From Neobacillus soli NBRC 102451 (GTDB lineage: Bacteria > Bacillota > Bacilli > Bacillales > Cytobacillaceae), in contig NZ_BCVI01000059.1 in assembly GCF_001591665.1 (NCBI RefSeq), positions 1 through 64,000 of the forward strand: 64,000 nucleotides of DNA, read 5' to 3'. The position numbers and the translations under genes were made by a program. The first letter of the stretch is position 1. Each line of letters opens with the position of its first letter. The notes under the pieces are model-generated. The model was not told where the DNA came from, did not search any database, and was given only the letters and a program-made list of their open reading frames with translations. Of this stretch, positions 62,789 to 64,000 are shown piece by piece.

Positions 62789-62805
62789 TGTAACAAAAAT
62801 GTATA
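62789..62805 (+). promoter_or_regulatory. Candidate WalR-binding box
   Basis: TGTAAC-AAAAA-TGTATA fits TGTWAH-N5-TGTWAH at 11 of 12 fixed positions, about 125 bases before the M23 start. Orientation is opposite to the gene. The rest of 62664-63022 shows no gene. Confidence 0.45.
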
Positions 62806-63022
62806 ATAGCTGACATTTCCCTACATTTAACTGAAATATTCTAGTCGTTTTTTCCCTTATTTGTTTTTTAAATTAGGGGGAAATTCCTATTAAAACAGGG
62901 TTTTTAATAGTTCTAGCGTAGTAGACTTTTATTTTACAAAATAGGACAAACTATTTATGCTTTTTTTGTAAAAAGGAGGAACCTTTATTTCAATGGGATG
63001 GCAAGAGTAATTTTACAATAAC

Positions 63023-63058
63023 AAAAAAGGAAGCTTGCAAACGCAAGCTTCCTTTTTT
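63023..63058 (-). terminator. tRNA operon terminator
   Basis: AAAAAAGGAAGCTTGC, loop AAAC, and its complement with a T-run. Confidence 0.9.
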
Positions 63059-63064
63059 ATAGAA

Positions 63065-63137
63065 TGGCTCAGGACGGAATCGAACCGCCGACACAAGGAT
63101 TTTCAGTCCTTTGCTCTACCGACTGAGCTACTGAGCC
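63065..63137 (-). tRNA. tRNA-Phe (GAA)
   Basis: A 73-base cloverleaf: acceptor GGCTCAG/CTGAGCC, discriminator A, T-loop GGTTCGATTCC, anticodon GAA in GACTGAAAATCC. CCA is not encoded. Last gene of a leftward four-tRNA cluster. Confidence 0.95.
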
Positions 63138-63143
63138 AACTAA

Positions 63144-63220
63144 TGGCGGTCTGGACGGGACTCGAACCCGCGACCTCCTGCGTGACAGGCAGGCATTCTA
63201 ACCAACTGAACTACCAGACC
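63144..63220 (-). tRNA. tRNA-Asp (GTC)
   Basis: A 77-base tRNA including encoded CCA. Acceptor GGTCTGG/CCAGACC, anticodon GTC in GCCTGTCACGC, T-arm GGGTTCGAGTCCC. Confidence 0.95.
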
Positions 63221-63226
63221 AAACTA

Positions 63227-63301
63227 TGGTGACCCCTACGGGATTCGAACCCGTGTTACCTCCGTGAAAGGGAGGTGTCTTAACCGCTTGACCAAGGGGC
63301 C
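63227..63301 (-). tRNA. tRNA-Glu (TTC)
   Basis: A 75-base tRNA with encoded CCA. Acceptor GGCCCCT/AGGGGTC, anticodon TTC in CCCTTTCACGG, T-arm GGGTTCGAATCCC. Confidence 0.95.
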
Positions 63302-63314
63302 ACAAAAAAATAAA

Positions 63315-63390
63315 TGGTGAGCCATGAAGGACTCGAACCTTCGACCCTCTGATTAAAAGTCAGATGCTCTACCAACTGAGCTAATGGCTC
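63315..63390 (-). tRNA. tRNA-Lys (TTT)
   Basis: A 76-base tRNA with encoded CCA. Acceptor GAGCCAT/ATGGCTC, anticodon TTT in GACTTTTAATC, T-arm AGGTTCGAGTCCT. First of the visible cluster in transcription order; part of its 5' half is repeated upstream at 63508-63556. Confidence 0.95.
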
Positions 63391-63507
63391 GTACATAAGA
63401 TGATTCACTAATCTTTTATTTCGTCGGATGCCCACGCCTCAGGAAGCTTAAGCAAGCAGCAGCTCGGCGTGTGCCCTGATGCTGTTTCGAAGAAGCTTAT
63501 TCGATCG

Positions 63508-63556
63508 TGCTCTACCAACTGAGCTAATGGCTCGTACATAAGATGATTCACTAATC
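63508..63556 (-). repeat. Duplicated tRNA-Lys 5' half plus leader
   Basis: About 48 bases are the same as 63365-63413: the acceptor 5' strand, D-arm and upstream leader of tRNA-Lys, without anticodon and 3' half. A 94-base unrelated segment lies between the copies. It is a tRNA fragment, not a functional tRNA. Confidence 0.8.
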
Positions 63557-63832
63557 GAGCTAATTGCTCGCACTTAATTTGTCGTATTGTGACGACGCTT
63601 TTTATAATAGCATGGTTAATACCCATTAAGCAATACCTTTTTTAAAAATAGTTATTAAAATATAGTTTCTATTTAAACTTCCACTTAATTTGATCCCATT
63701 TTGCCAATAAACATGCGCTTTTCGTTGATATTTTGTTCGGATTATCGGATAAAACAGGAAAACGGCATATGAAAATGCATCTTCGGGGCAAGAAGTTCTG
63801 TCATAAGCACTTATTTAAGGACGCATTCTAGT

Positions 63833-63928
63833 TTTATTTGCGAAAAAATCCACTTTATTTGCGAATTACCTGGTTTTATTTGCGAATCCAAGCCTTTTAT
63901 TTGCGAATTACTCCGTTTTATTTGCGAA
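63833..63928. repeat. Five-unit 21-bp-phased repeat (TTTATTTGCGAA)
   Basis: TTTATTTGCGAA begins at 63833, 63854, 63875, 63896 and 63917, exactly 21 bases apart each time. Spacers differ in sequence. The rest of 63557-64000 shows no gene. Confidence 0.9.
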
Positions 63929-64000
63929 TCGTCAAAACAAACACTTTCCATCCCTCGCAAACCTTACATGTTCAAAGAGAAAAGCCCGCCAAAATACGGG

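Noticed and set aside
63035..63232. Protein frame opposite the tRNA genes
   Set aside because: It is an antisense translation of tRNA-Phe and tRNA-Asp.
63408..63626. 72-codon frame upstream of tRNA-Lys
   Set aside because: It runs through the duplicated tRNA fragment; no support as a protein.

Overview
The window looks like chromosome from an endospore-forming member of the Bacillaceae (Bacillus/Neobacillus-type, low GC). The evidence is the complete walR-walK-walH-walI-walJ block with an HtrA-type protease and rlmH next to it, strong GGAGG ribosome-binding sites, a YhcN-type sporulation lipoprotein, a GltC/GdhA pair and a tRNA cluster. No rRNA, insertion sequence, phage or CRISPR array was seen.

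Layout. 0-4 kb: ASCH protein, a two-subunit GMC/gluconate-dehydrogenase-like oxidase and a YhcN lipoprotein. 4.2-8.8 kb: a 1524-residue secreted subtilase. 9-12.1 kb: a TetR-controlled ABC exporter operon. 12.3-20.2 kb: NERD nuclease-like protein, peptidase T, a phosphotransferase, a glutamate-synthase-like flavoprotein, and gltC divergent from gdhA. 20.3-22.4 kb: an actin-like ATPase, a small putative adaptor and an upstream array of GTAWAC repeats, together a candidate chromosomal type II (ParMRC-like) segregation locus. 22.6-26.7 kb: RluF-like pseudouridine synthase, then a translationally coupled glycosyltransferase / double-kinase-like / sugar epimerase operon. 26.8-30.8 kb: TetR and an RND exporter. 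31-37.8 kb: extracytoplasmic oxidoreductases (PQQ dehydrogenase fused to cytochrome c, PQQ sugar dehydrogenase, multicopper oxidase) and an L,D-transpeptidase.

37.8-46.4 kb is a decaying accessory region. It holds two intact genes and one ruined gene of a catechol meta-cleavage pathway, a yedE-yedF pair, a MocA-type oxidoreductase with IclR, a frameshifted membrane protein, and an ABC exporter whose ATPase is frameshifted in its Walker A motif. In yedF an in-frame UGA replaces the Cys codon of the CPxP motif and a plausible bacterial SECIS hairpin follows, so this is a candidate selenoprotein.

49.6-52.9 kb is a small island bounded by two 28-bp direct repeats (27/28 identical). One repeat is the 3' end of rlmH, the position used by staphylococcal SCC elements. 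The island carries PadR, an FtsX-type ABC exporter resembling HrtBA, and an IsdG-type heme mono-oxygenase, which suggests a heme-tolerance cassette. 52.9-62.7 kb is conserved core (rlmH, CxxH/CxxC protein, HtrA, WalJIHKR, M23 endopeptidase). The window ends with tRNA-Lys, -Glu, -Asp and -Phe and a 21-bp-phased repeat array.

All family names come from reading motifs and from remembered family sequences. No database search was run.
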